Below, one piece after another: positions 12,095 through 22,697 of a DNA stretch of 64,000 nucleotides. Within the stretch, counting starts at the first letter, position 1. The number at the start of each line of letters is the position of its first letter. The stretch is from Rodentolepis nana (Eukaryota > Platyhelminthes > Cestoda > Cyclophyllidea > Hymenolepididae): NCBI GenBank assembly GCA_900617975.1, contig UZAE01012034.1:18554-82553 (forward strand), read 5' to 3'. The notes under the pieces are model-generated. The model did no database searches, was not told the origin of the DNA, and saw only the letters and a list, made by a program, of their open reading frames with translations. The position numbers and the translations under genes are program-made.

Positions 12095-14358
12095 ATCCCT
12101 TTGCCTTAGCATATATTGGCTTCTTGGACTAAGGTTTTTGTTTGGAAAGTGAATGACATGCTTCGTAAATTGTGGAGTGGTAGGATCTTCTGCCTGGAAG
12201 CATGTGTTCACTTAATAGTTCAATGGTTGCCTTGGCATTAGCCATGACTGGACGACTCGCCCACACTTTGCATGTAATAATCCAATTATGTCCTAAAAAA
12301 TACCATTGGTCAGTATAATCAAGGGGGCAAGTTGCATGAAAATGAAAATTATTAGCACTTCTACTTACATCCCAATGAAATATAGACAAAATGAATCTCG
12401 AGTAGGAAGCAATAGGTACTTTCACCTCCTGATTACACACATTGTTTTAATTTTCGCCAGCTTCGGTTGACTCATAATAGGGAATGAGACACAATTATTC
12501 TCAAAAAATTAAATTCGAGTTACTCTAGACAATGGGTAAAGTGAAATAGTGTTGAAGACCGTAGATTCACTGTTGAGAATGCAAACGAATGTAACCGAAC
12601 GGAGACAGATTAATATGGGAATGAATATGAAAAGGAACCTAAGAAACCCACGGCATTTACGCCCATACATAAATTAGCGTTGACCCATCTCTGTTCCATC
12701 TTCCACGGTCCTCAAGACAGAAAGTAGGCAGAGTATGTGACACAAGTAATTGTATCAGAGGAGTGATTGATCCCTAGGAACGATTCTCTCGACGATGCTT
12801 TGTAGGTTATTCAAGTTTGTGCTGAATTATTTGCAAGTTCTGGATGTTGAAAGCATGGCGAAATTCACTACCTCAGTGTCCACCTTTACTACGCATTGTC
12901 TAACACGTACTTAGCCACCAAATTGGCAACGAGCATTTTCGGTAGCCATCTCTGCTCATCCCAACCAATATTTAGTTTGAGCTATCGAAGTGCACCTTAT
13001 TCACTAACACCCCCCCCACCCACCCCTACCCCAAGTAGCTTGTCTCGCTAATCGCATCAAACTGCTCTCTTTGACACTTCCCTTTCCAAAGAAAGTGAAC
13101 GCGTACACAATGTTCCACTGGGATTTAGTGGTAATGTTAAGCACAAACGCGTAGAGTAGTCTGGATCGGGTGTGGCTTCCTACGAGCTCCATATAGCGAC
13201 CATGTAGCTATTTCGAAATATCACTCCACGTCCTATATAGTGAAGAGTGGGCAATTTTCTACAGCACAAAGCTGAGTTGGGCATAGACGCAGTCTTATGC
13301 CCTGAACCAACCAACCCTGCTATCACACCTATTTTCTCTACATAAGACCTCTTCTTCAGGAACTACCTTATCGTCAGCTCTCGTAGTACCCATTGTATTT
13401 GACTAAATTAGGCACACTCTAGAACACTCATAGTTACCACGAGGGTAGCATTTCTTTTATTGATACAGTAAAATAGACATCAGGAGGTAGACATATCTGC
13501 TGAGGCGCTTCCTTTAAGTGGCCTGAACACGGTGCCACTGGTGGCCTTGCTTTTCTGCCTTTGATCATTATTCGTATCATCTGGTCGTTCGTTGTTGACG
13601 TATTTGAGCACAATATGAATGCAGTCTCCATAATCACCATAGATGAATAATATAGTCGCTGACGACGGCTTCTGATTCACCCTTCTGCTGAAGGTGTAGA
13701 AGGGAATGCACCTACTAGGGACTACCAGCAGGGACTGAAAGGTTGCCTAATGGATAACGCTATTTTTAGCCACTGATATTCCGATGCCAATGCAGTAAGT
13801 ACCTCCACTTGCGGTCGCCTGTCCAACTCTTCAAGTGCTTGGGAATTCGGGTGGAGTTCTTCTCGGCTACTGTCCGCGTATGAGCCAAGCCCATCGACGC
13901 CCTCACCCCCGTCAATACCAGCTTCTGAAATTCTGGGTCTGCTGGGAGGAGATTCCTCATCGAATGATTAAGGGCTAAAGGGTTGGCCAGTTTGATATCT
14001 AATAGCCATTAGTACGATTAGGACGTAGAACGGTCCTCGGATTATTTAATTTTGTGATAGGCCATTCGTTGCCTTCTCATTAAACCTTGATGTTCGCGAA
14101 CCACCCGTCGCTGGATGCAGGTGGGTGGATGTCATGAACCAATCAGCATGGGCGGGAGGGCGCAAGAAGTGATTTGACACACTCAGTATGGAGAGCTGAA
14201 CTAAGAGCAGGCAATGAGAGAGGGAACATAATCACATCGAAAGACAGGGTCGCTCAATTTCAATTGGGGTGGAGAGGAGTTGTCAAAGTAGGTAGGAAAG
14301 ATGCTTTGCATGGTGCACAGAGCAAGAAGTAGCAAATGGGATAGTCTGACAGAGATGA
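12095..14358. other. Intergenic DNA without recognised genes
   Basis: The minus frame 12440-12129 is open for 103 codons but matches no family I know and has no clear splice partners. A C-rich tract lies at about 13009-13032. No RNA gene recognised. Confidence 0.35.
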
Positions 14359-15800
14359 CTATTGTTCCCGATTTCCGTCATTTGGACGATGGTTGCCATT
14401 AGGAACATACTTGCCCCGATCACCACTGTTTTGGGAGTTGTGATTATTATTCACACCTCCATTCACTGTTGCCACTGCACCACCGTTCGGAGTTCGGTCA
14501 TTCCTCTGGCGTTGATTAACTGACTACCTTTGTTGTCCCTATGTGTCCCCGAACTGATCTTGCTGGTGTTGTTGCTGGTTCTCAGGCTGAGCCATCGGGG
14601 CATCCAACACCCTAACAACTTCACCATGGGGCTTTCGATAATGCACCAAAGCCTCGTACACTCTCGAGTAGGGACAGAAATAGTAGGCTCTTTAGCTTCC
14701 ATTCAGCTCAAATTGCTCATCAAGGTTAATGATCATCCCAGCAAAGCGATACGAACCCTCTTTCGCGGCTTTGACGAGGATGTCTTCATAATGGTACTGG
14801 CGATCGGGATTCGGCTTTTCAATTCTATTAAAACAGATCACGTCCAAACGACAACAAGTCTCATTTCTAACTGGAAAGACATAGAGACTGCTATTGTTAA
14901 AATATCTTCTCAACAAGAAGTCATCTGGTATATCAATAGGAGCAGGTTGAGCATGGGCCCACACCACCGAAACTGCCTGGAATGGAGTCCGCATATACCG
15001 CACCCTAAAAGAAACATTAAGAGACACGTCAACCACCAGCAAGCAAACTGAAGGATTGCAAGAAGGCAAAAAAACCTACTTTATTCAAAACAAACCGCCT
15101 ATGCAGGCAACGGCAAATGTGCCATGGTCGAGAAGAAAACAAATCGCGCATCTGCACTGCCGTCCACAACGTCTAGTATGCAGACTCTAGAATAGACGCT
15201 GCCAGTTTTCAGAACGGCTATCGAAGTCGCAAATACTGGTTCATGAAGCCATTATTGTGCCCCATTGTTCGCATAATCAGCACTTATCTCTGCCTCCATC
15301 TCCCGAAACTCCTTGTAACTTCTATCCACAATTGTGACGAAAAGGTGCTTCCGAGAATACCACGACTGAACATATACACGCGTTAGTTCACCTAACGAAA
15401 GTTTGCGCTGTCCAAAGAAGAAGTAGCATTAATTTAAATTTCTGACTTATTGAAATAACACCACATGTTAGGAGAGACTCACCACAAGTTTGGTTGGATC
15501 GCCGATTTCTGAGGTTGAGGGCACACTCTTAATTCGTCTTAAGATCCGCCTTGAATTTCAGAGGATAACATACTACAAATCTTGCAATAGTGGCATTGGA
15601 ATCGGTCAGTGGCACAAGGACCCCTGCTTGGTACCGCGCCTTCAGAGTTTTAGCATGTATGCCCTTTTTCCACAGAATGGGCCTAGAGTATTGAAGGGGA
15701 TGGTCAGGCTGTCTACACAAATTTGAATTCGCATCCAAACAGGATAAATCATCTCTGACAAGAACTTGGGCAACCCAAACACCATCCACCAATACCGGTT
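14359..15800 (-). pseudogene. Broken gene resembling Tudor-domain (TDRD-type) proteins
   Basis: Minus-strand segments: about 15800-15485 (contains KGIHAKTLKARYQAGVLVPL, then needs a 1-base frame change); a junction at GTGAGT to an acceptor TTTGGACAG before about 15409 (RKLSLGELTRVYVQSWYSRK..FVTIVDRSYKEFREMEAEI); and a last segment 15004-14359 after acceptor TTTCTTTTAG. The pattern of ..FREMEAEISADY.. followed by YSRVCILDVVDG and ..ARFVFF, then TPFQAVSVVWAHAQPAP, follows the extended Tudor layout, where the PFQAV..LA.V.P motif is characteristic. The 3' part is Gln/Asn-rich. Breaks seen: one frameshift, TAA after NNGAQ, TAA after ELNGS, and two TAG codons near 14540-14520, each followed by coding-like sequence in the same frame. 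The family call is by eye. Other readings are an unrelated lineage-specific gene or sequencing errors. Confidence 0.4.
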
Positions 15801-18192
15801 CAGTCTCTACAATGCCGTGCTCATGTGGTTAAGTCCCCAAATACTCATAATTATGGCATTGCACACGTTATTCACGAGTCGAATGTCTAAAGACAAAGGA
15901 AACAACGCTAGTAAACGCAGACAATACAAGTTAAAGCACCTAGCCAAATAAGATCAAATGACTAACATCTGTACTCAGAGGAACCAAAACACGACCCGCA
16001 AATGCATTTTTTTCAACAATTGTGTCTCATTCCAATTTCGAAGTGAATCACAATCTCTAGAGGAAGAAACCTATCACTATTAAAACAGAATCCAAATAAC
16101 ATTTTAGTAAAATAACATTGTGTGAACTGGAAAAATATCTTCTAACGTGTCAGTTTGCTCAAACTCACTAGTAGTCAAGAAAGTCGAGAATGTCCTCAAG
16201 ACACAAATGCACTAATCACAAATGCACAAATCCAGTGGGAGCCTTTCTTTTGAGAATCGGTATATTTGCATATTATGCCCTCTTTTCGGATGAATACAAA
16301 ATCGAAAGACATGCAAAACTTTTCATTTATTGAATTTGTCGAATAGAATTTAATAATGGGTTGTTTGTTTCAACGAATTGAGAGAAGTCAATTTCAATAA
16401 ATTGCACAGGCAAAACGTTTTAAGTTTTCATAATTGCGGTATTTCTATGACTACTTTAAAATAACAGGGTGGCCAATGAGAAGATGAAATTTTCAAATTC
16501 AACAAACTTTACCAACAACATCATTATAGCACTCTGATTCGATCAATCGCTTATTAAAACAATAGTAGATAAGTGAGCATTAATTCGGGACATCTTAGGA
16601 TCATCTCTCTTTCCGTATTGTTTATATATAACAAATCTGTCACGTAGTTCAATTGACAATGGTCTACGGATATAGTCTAACAAAGATGAAATAAGGATTG
16701 CATCAAAGATAAGAACGTTGCCTAAATGGTTACGGTTTCGCCTTCTGCTGCTGCTCCTCCTCCGCCTCCTCCTCCTCCTCCTCCTCCTCAAGAAACACAT
16801 TTATCTAAATGAAAATAACTAAAATTAATAATTTATTAAGATGCCTAATTTTCCCTAGAAATGACGACGGCCATCTTCCAACTGCTGCAGAGACTGAGGA
16901 GAAGGTGGAAAATTACAAACCAGTGCCACGTGTAGAGGCAGAGGTGGAACAGTCACTGCTGCTTCTTCTTCTTCTTCTGCTGCTGCTGGACACTGCTATT
17001 TCATGCATAATGAATAAAGATCAGGTGCTGCTAGCCTTCCCTTTTGCCACCCACCCCCACCCCACCCCACCCCAATCCTTCCTTGCTTAACCTCTCAATC
17101 CTCCCCCCCCTTTATGCTCAAACAATCGAGTTGGCAATGCTCGTACTTGCTGTCCCCTTCCTCCCAATTCCGAATAACTCTCTCCCCTCTCTCACCATTC
17201 ACTGCATATGTCCTCCCCTACCCCCCCCCCTCCCCACCCTCCCCTGTAGGGTGTTCACGCAGCATGACTCCTCGTATATTAGCAGGCAGAAAATTATGCG
17301 ATAATTTGATTAGAAAGGGCAGTGAATAATTTCCTAAGACTGTGATATCTTATTATAATTAATAAAAATATGATTTAACCAGGGTAGTAGATTATGGACA
17401 CGAAGTTTTCAATAGACTGGGACAAAATTCAAAAATATTACGCAGAAACAAACGTAAACGTAAATTCCGGAACTCACAATTTTAGAGCAAGAGTTTGCAA
17501 GTTGAAACTTTTGTGCTTCATTTCTAACTCCCATCTCAAATTTCGACTAACAGGTTGCGACAAATTGCAGAGTTTATGGGTCATTCATGAGTAATTATTA
17601 ATTTCGGCCATTCTATTTACTGGGGAATTCAACAGAAGCAAATAAACACCAAGAAATCAAAGAGACGTGCATAATCTGAATCCTCATTTAATCAGGTTAT
17701 TGACTACAGACGAATCTAAACTAAGTTTTCGTAACCAGTTCTCAATTTGAGAAATCGGCCTGCCTTTTGAGCTTATTTGAATCATCTGCTTGTAGAGAGG
17801 GCAAGTTGATACCAATCACGATGCTGTTAATGAACCGAGTTCGACACACTTTATTCACTATGAAAATAAGCTATGCTGTGTTACATTTCTCTCTAGTTTA
17901 GAGTAGTAAATGGCTTTTAAAGCCTTCTAGCGAAACCACTTCCTCCCCTATTTTTTACCACACTATCAAAAGCCAGATCAGCTTTCTATCAGGCCAATTC
18001 CATTATGAATATTATTCCATTTAAAACAATCGCTATATGATAAGGATGGCAAAATTTGTTTAAGTCCATTTTAAGAATTGGTCTGATTTTTCTCGGTAAA
18101 TCGTCTGAGCAATAAGTATTTTATATATTGTTTCGTAAGCGCCTTAACGCACGACTCTCGTAGAAAAAATCACCACTTAACTATTGACTGAT
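15801..18192. other. Low-complexity intergenic DNA
   Basis: It contains a (CCT)n tract at about 16755-16789, a CTT/CTG-rich stretch at about 16957-16990 and C-rich runs at 17048-17075 and 17101-17245. The long frames here translate to runs of Arg, Leu or Pro and are composition artefacts. No gene recognised. Confidence 0.5.
17048..17075 (-). repeat. C4-run cluster, possible G-quadruplex on the minus strand
   Basis: Four or more consecutive C4-C5 blocks separated by single A bases fit a G-quadruplex pattern on the complementary strand. Confidence 0.4.
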
Positions 18193-18526
18193 GGGGTGTG
18201 AGATGGACTTACCTCCTCGTGGTTCACCCTGGGCAACGTATAATCATACGGCAAAAAGTCTATAAACTGGCAGTTGACTTCTGACTTCAAACTACCATCA
18301 CCCCACTGTATGTCATATTCGACCCCTACTACAGTACTCATCTTACCCTTTCTGAGCCTTGGTGTCTGTCTGTTTCTTTTACATCTGTGAATCACTCTTC
18401 TGTTCTCCCTCTCGAATTCTTCTCACTTTGATGTTCCTCCCACCCCCCACCCCTCTGTGAAGCCCGAAGTCAACTATAGGGCTAATGATAACAATCAAAA
18501 CGCCTGCCATTTATTATAAATTAATA
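18193..18526 (+). mobile_element. SINE-like element, copy 1
   Basis: First of four similar copies. It starts GGGTGTGAGATGGACTTACC, has CACCCTGGGCAACGTATA near the 5' end, a CT-rich middle, then GAAGTCAACTA.AGGGCTAATGATAA, TGCCATTT and a TATAAATTAATAAA tail. Flanks share a 13-base repeat with one mismatch, AACTATTGACTGA (from 18179) and AACTATTGACCGA (18527-18539), read as a target-site duplication. It lies about 350 bp beyond the probable poly(A) signal of the POU4 gene. No protein is encoded. Confidence 0.82.
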
Positions 18527-19026
18527 AACTATTGACCGACAGAGTCAATACTTGGTCAATCTACTTTGATTACATTCAAAGCACAAAATAATTACTCAAA
18601 CTTCAGGCTACATAATTTTTCCATGGAAGCGCTCAATGTACTTCATCTTCTGTCATCTTCCCTCTTTCAGCTAGCAATACTTGACTATTTGGATGAGCAC
18701 GTTTTGCACCAACCCGCCTGTTGAGTGGGCCTGTTGAGCACTGACATCATACACCCTAAATCAGTTGACATGCATGTTAATCCCTGCGCCACAGCCATAA
18801 ACGAAATGGACTCGGACATTAATAAGAAAATGATATTCTATTGCATTTAAAGTAAATATACTGGTGCAGATGATTGTTTATTTACATAAATCAGGAGTTA
18901 AGGAGAGAGGGTAGTCCAAAGTGGGATCATTGCACATGCGTGTTGCCATATACTCAAGAAGTAGAAAAAAGGCCTTGATAAAAGCAGGGGTAGGGAAATA
19001 CAAAGGGCAACTCAATCCGCTTACAA
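18527..19026. other. 3' flank of POU4
   Basis: It holds the second half of the SINE-like target duplication (18527-18539) and the probable POU4 3' UTR. Nothing else recognised. Confidence 0.4.
18877..18882 (-). promoter_or_regulatory. Probable poly(A) signal of POU4
   Basis: AATAAA on the minus strand, about 145 bp beyond the POU4 stop codon. It is the first perfect hexamer I noticed downstream. Confidence 0.4.
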
Positions 19027-20802
19027 TCAGTTCACCTGATGTAGCAGTCCCACCGTGGAAAATTTCATTCTTTTCTGTTTCTGTCTCTGATTACAAAACC
19101 ACACTCTCACAACATTTTTCTTGAGATTCAATTTCTCCGCAATTTGGGCTATCTTCTCACTAGAAGGCCGTGGTTGGATTCCAAAAAAGGCTTCCAGAGA
19201 TCGTTTCTCTGGATCGGTTATTGAAGTGCGTTTTCGCTTTTTGTCATCCTCTTCGAGATCATAAGCACTTGGATTCTTTTGTCGTGCAGTCGCTTCTTGT
19301 TCAGCTTCATCTAACCAAGCTTGTAAGATAGGTTTCAAAGCCAACATATTGTTGTGACTGAGTGTGAGAGACTCGAACCGGCAAATTGTCGATTGAGAAA
19401 ATGAGCCCACTCCTGCAAGATTAAGACGTCCAAGAGCTTTTCCAACGTCCGCTTGAGTAACTCCTAACTTTATCCTTCTTTGCTTAAACCGCTCTGCAAA
19501 TGCTTCCAACTCCTGGGGGTCACAATCCACTGCTGGAACTGCCGCAGCCACAGATAATCGATGGGCTTCCGCTTTGTGACGGAAAACCACATCTCCAGCT
19601 GTTGAATACCTCGAAGGAGCGAAAAAGAAGTCCTTCGTATCTTGTACACCTGGGTAGCCTTGATAGACATTCGCTGCAATGGCACTTCCTGGCATTCGGT
19701 AGCTCCCATCTCCGTAAAATCGGTTCATTTCAAGTAATCTTGCATCATCATCACCCATCACTGTGCCGCCATTCCATTCTAGCTGGTTGATGACCGGAGG
19801 CCATAAACCAGAAGTGAGGTAGCGTGGTAAGGCTCGCATTGGATCAACCAGACACAAACCATTATGCAAATCACCTCCCCCCGATTCTGGATACACCGTA
19901 TTTTGATGTGAAGTCGCTGTAGATGGCACACAACAGCCAGGACATGAAGGAGCATCAGGAGCTGAATTGTTAGCAGTCTGGGAAAATGTGACTTCCTCAC
20001 TTATTTGAGGGGAAGAGGAGTTGCCTGTAGGTGCCACTGGGGCATCAAATTGTTGTTGTGGATAAAAGGCAGCTGGATTAGCAACTGGATTTGTGTTTGT
20101 GGTTGGATTTGCCTCAGTCCACTCTTGAAAATACTGTTGATGGTATCTATTTTGGTGGACTTGTTGTTGCTGAAATGCCACAACTGTTTTACTGGGAGAG
20201 TTGGACTGTGGAGGAGGGGTCTCAGACTTGGAAGCCTCACTTTGAGATCCATGAGCTGTTGGCCAGTTGGCATCATTACTGTAGGCTTCATTTGTAGGTT
20301 GTGAAACATCATTGGCATTTCGGGGATACCACTGCTGAACACTCCTGACCGCGTTTGTCTCCCAGTTGTTGAAATTTTGTTGTCGGTGTATCTGATGCGC
20401 ACTTAGATCTTGTTGTTCAGAGAGTTTCGCCACATTTTCTCCTTCAAAAGTCCCGTTAGATTCAAATTTTAGATTCGCCGCAGTCTGATATCCTTGATAT
20501 CCATGCCGGAAGACTTCTTCAACTTGTTTATTCGAATTTTCACTTCCTACTGTGTCCTCTACAGTTTGTACGAGTTTATAAAGTGGATTAGAAACTGATC
20601 GATAAATCTGATCAGCCAAGAATGAGTAACCCCGCATGAGATTTCCAGCCTGTTGCTGTTGATTCTGATTAGACTGATCGCTTGCTGAAGACTCAGAATA
20701 ATTTTCGCGTTGAGGTGGGTACATCGATTGTTGTTGGGTAGGAACAGGGTTTTTCGGAAAACTATCAACTCTTGGAACGTGTAGCGGTCCTTCTGTGGCC
20801 AT
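19027..20802 (-). CDS. POU4F: POU class IV (Brn3/unc-86 type) transcription factor
   Basis: A continuous 591-codon frame. The POU-specific domain spans about residues 426-503 (ELEAFAERFKQRRIKLGVTQ..VGKAL..STICRFESLTLSHNNM..LKPILQAWL). The homeodomain spans about 521-580 (KKRKRTSI.., ..KNVVRVWFCNQRQKQKRMK, with W568 and the recognition-helix C-N-Q). The wording of both domains, such as TSITDPEKRSLEAFF.IQPRPSSEKI, is diagnostic of class IV. The N-terminal 425 residues are Gln/Asn/Ser-rich and low in order; a POU-IV box is not obvious. The start is the first ATG after an in-frame TGA, in context AAGAATGG. Known of the family: neuronal and sensory specification, DNA binding in the nucleus. Unusual: no intron in the whole coding region. 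A 5' UTR exon or trans-spliced leader is possible, since an AG-rich acceptor-like site (TTTGACTAAAG) lies just upstream. Confidence 0.93.
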   Translation of the reverse strand: MATEGPLHVPRVDSFPKNPVPTQQQSMYPPQRENYSESSASDQSNQNQQQQAGNLMRGYSFLADQIYRSVSNPLYKLVQTVEDTVGSENSNKQVEEVFRHGYQGYQTAANLKFESNGTFEGENVAKLSEQQDLSAHQIHRQQNFNNWETNAVRSVQQWYPRNANDVSQPTNEAYSNDANWPTAHGSQSEASKSETPPPQSNSPSKTVVAFQQQQVHQNRYHQQYFQEWTEANPTTNTNPVANPAAFYPQQQFDAPVAPTGNSSSPQISEEVTFSQTANNSAPDAPSCPGCCVPSTATSHQNTVYPESGGGDLHNGLCLVDPMRALPRYLTSGLWPPVINQLEWNGGTVMGDDDARLLEMNRFYGDGSYRMPGSAIAANVYQGYPGVQDTKDFFFAPSRYSTAGDVVFRHKAEAHRLSVAAAVPAVDCDPQELEAFAERFKQRRIKLGVTQADVGKALGRLNLAGVGSFSQSTICRFESLTLSHNNMLALKPILQAWLDEAEQEATARQKNPSAYDLEEDDKKRKRTSITDPEKRSLEAFFGIQPRPSSEKIAQIAEKLNLKKNVVRVWFCNQRQKQKRMKFSTVGLLHQVN

Positions 20803-21423
20803 TCTTATCTTCTTCTTCTTTAGTCAAATTTCTTTGCACAAGACGACATTAATTGCACTAGAATAGACAAGTATTTGATCACTTCAGATAATAACAGTTC
20901 ACTAATAATAACCAAGGAAAGTTACATTATTATTATTATTAAATCAATCAAACTAAAAACAGATATCATAAACCGATAGGAAATCACTTATCAATGATGC
21001 AGGAAAGGTTGTCGTTAAAATCTAACTAATTCAAAAATAAAATATGGATTTTAATAGTAAATTAGAAACATTTTATTTTAAAATCAATATTTTTACTTTT
21101 TAAAGTTAAAAGGACGGAAAATAACTTTTAAGGCTTGTTTTAATATCGTAGGTTCAAAAGTTAAATATCGCATCACATACCAGTTATTAATAAAGCGGCA
21201 GAAGATCCAAGGTAGCACAAAAGCGAATGTTTAATTCAGATGGTTGGAGTCTCGATGTACGAGGGAAAGATGAATCGGTAGTCTTAATGCTCTAACCACC
21301 TCCAAGAAGGTTTTAATAATGTACAAGACGACTTTAGAGTCCTTTATTAGCTATTCCGTACGTAGAATAGCGATAAATATTGGATATGCTCACGCGCACG
21401 GTGTGTACTCAAGCAGGACAGTA

Positions 21424-21530
21424 CAACTGGCCAATAGAAGTGCCGCGCGTATTTTAGAGGTGAGTCGGTCGGCCACTTTGATTGGTTGAAAGTTTATTAG
21501 ACATGGTAAAGCTCCCCATTCGACCAATAG
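21424..21530 (-). promoter_or_regulatory. CCAAT-motif cluster, possible POU4 upstream region
   Basis: Two CCAATAG motifs and one ATTGG within about 100 bp, 630-730 bp upstream of the POU4 start. Motifs are seen directly; the regulatory role is a guess. Confidence 0.2.
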
Positions 21531-22671
21531 CAATGTAAAGGGGGAATCAATAGGGCCAGGGTGAGAAAAGAAGGCTTGTGTTTATTCAGGCATGCTGCGA
21601 AGTGAAGGTGGTTAATTTTTGAACAGACTTACTTCGCTTATCTGGAAAGACCTACATTAATGTATGTATGTGCTATCAGCTGATGAGAAGTACAAATCAA
21701 CTTTCTATTGACTAAAATACTACGCAGAATTTCAAAAGACACATTGGAATCAAGATACGATATTTCAAGTTATAAGTATTACGAATTGTAACAAGTTAGA
21801 GGAATAGAAAAGAATGACTAAATTATAAGGAATTCTTGAGAATCTTATCATCTTACTATGTATGGGGAACGTTTATATTAGCCAATGGCACTGGCTCATG
21901 TAAATCGAAAGAAATCAGTGGGAAAAACTCACAGAGAATTAATGAAGCTCTTCCCTCTAGACAAATAAGACATTTTTTATTACAGCAATAAAGAATGCCA
22001 AACACTATTCGTTTGAGGCAATTAGTGAAATCGATTAATTATTAATCACTGATTGGTATAAACTAATCCATTTTCCTTTATTAGATTGCACAACCCCAAG
22101 TAATTGCTATAATGAATTCATGTATGTGTAAAAATCATCACGTATTTTTCACCTTTAGGAGAAAATGAGTGTACATTTTATCCACCCAGAGTATTCTATC
22201 TGCGTGTACAAGCACGTTAGGTACAGCAAATATTGCGTCCACTGTCCCTCCTTTCGTATCCTTACCTCCCTCCCAACCTAAACTCCACACAACCACCTTC
22301 TCATTCTTCACCACTTCTGTCGCTACTGCTACTGCCTCAGCAGAAACACTCCTTGCACGCACATAACCTGATCAAAGATTCATTAGGTAATAATTATTTT
22401 GACCAAAGCATCTCCTGCTCCTCCCCTTCTTCGCCTCCTCCTATTCCTCAGGGGGGAATGAACACTGCATCTCACTCCTCCTCTCTCCCCCCCCCCACTC
22501 CCCCTTTACACGCGTGCTCATAGTATTCGTCCTGCTGCTGAAGCTGCCTTTTTTGTCATTGGTGCTCGCAACTGCACGTGCCGCACTGCTTAGCGTATGA
22601 AATATTAATGCGGCTTGGGGATTGAAGGAGTGAGATGCAGAGATGGTATACACACGTAGAAAATGGGATGT

Positions 22672-22697
22672 GGGGGTGGGGGTGTTGGGGGGAGGGG
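22672..22697 (+). repeat. G-run cluster, possible G-quadruplex
   Basis: Successive runs of five, five, six and four G separated by short spacers on the plus strand, a canonical quadruplex pattern. Confidence 0.45.

Noticed and set aside
12129..12440. 103-codon minus frame as a gene
   Set aside because: No recognisable motif, no splice partners, and it lies in a repeat-rich interval next to a solo LTR.
16543..17329. Several open frames with poly-Arg, poly-Leu or Pro-rich products
   Set aside because: They translate CCT/CTT/C-rich low-complexity DNA in several frames; no domain, splice structure or start context supports a gene.
18193..18240. tRNA-type pol III B box in the SINE-like 5' part (GGTTCACCC)
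   Set aside because: It resembles a B box only in copy 1; the other copies read GGTGCACCC, GGTGCATCC or differ, and no A box is at the right distance.
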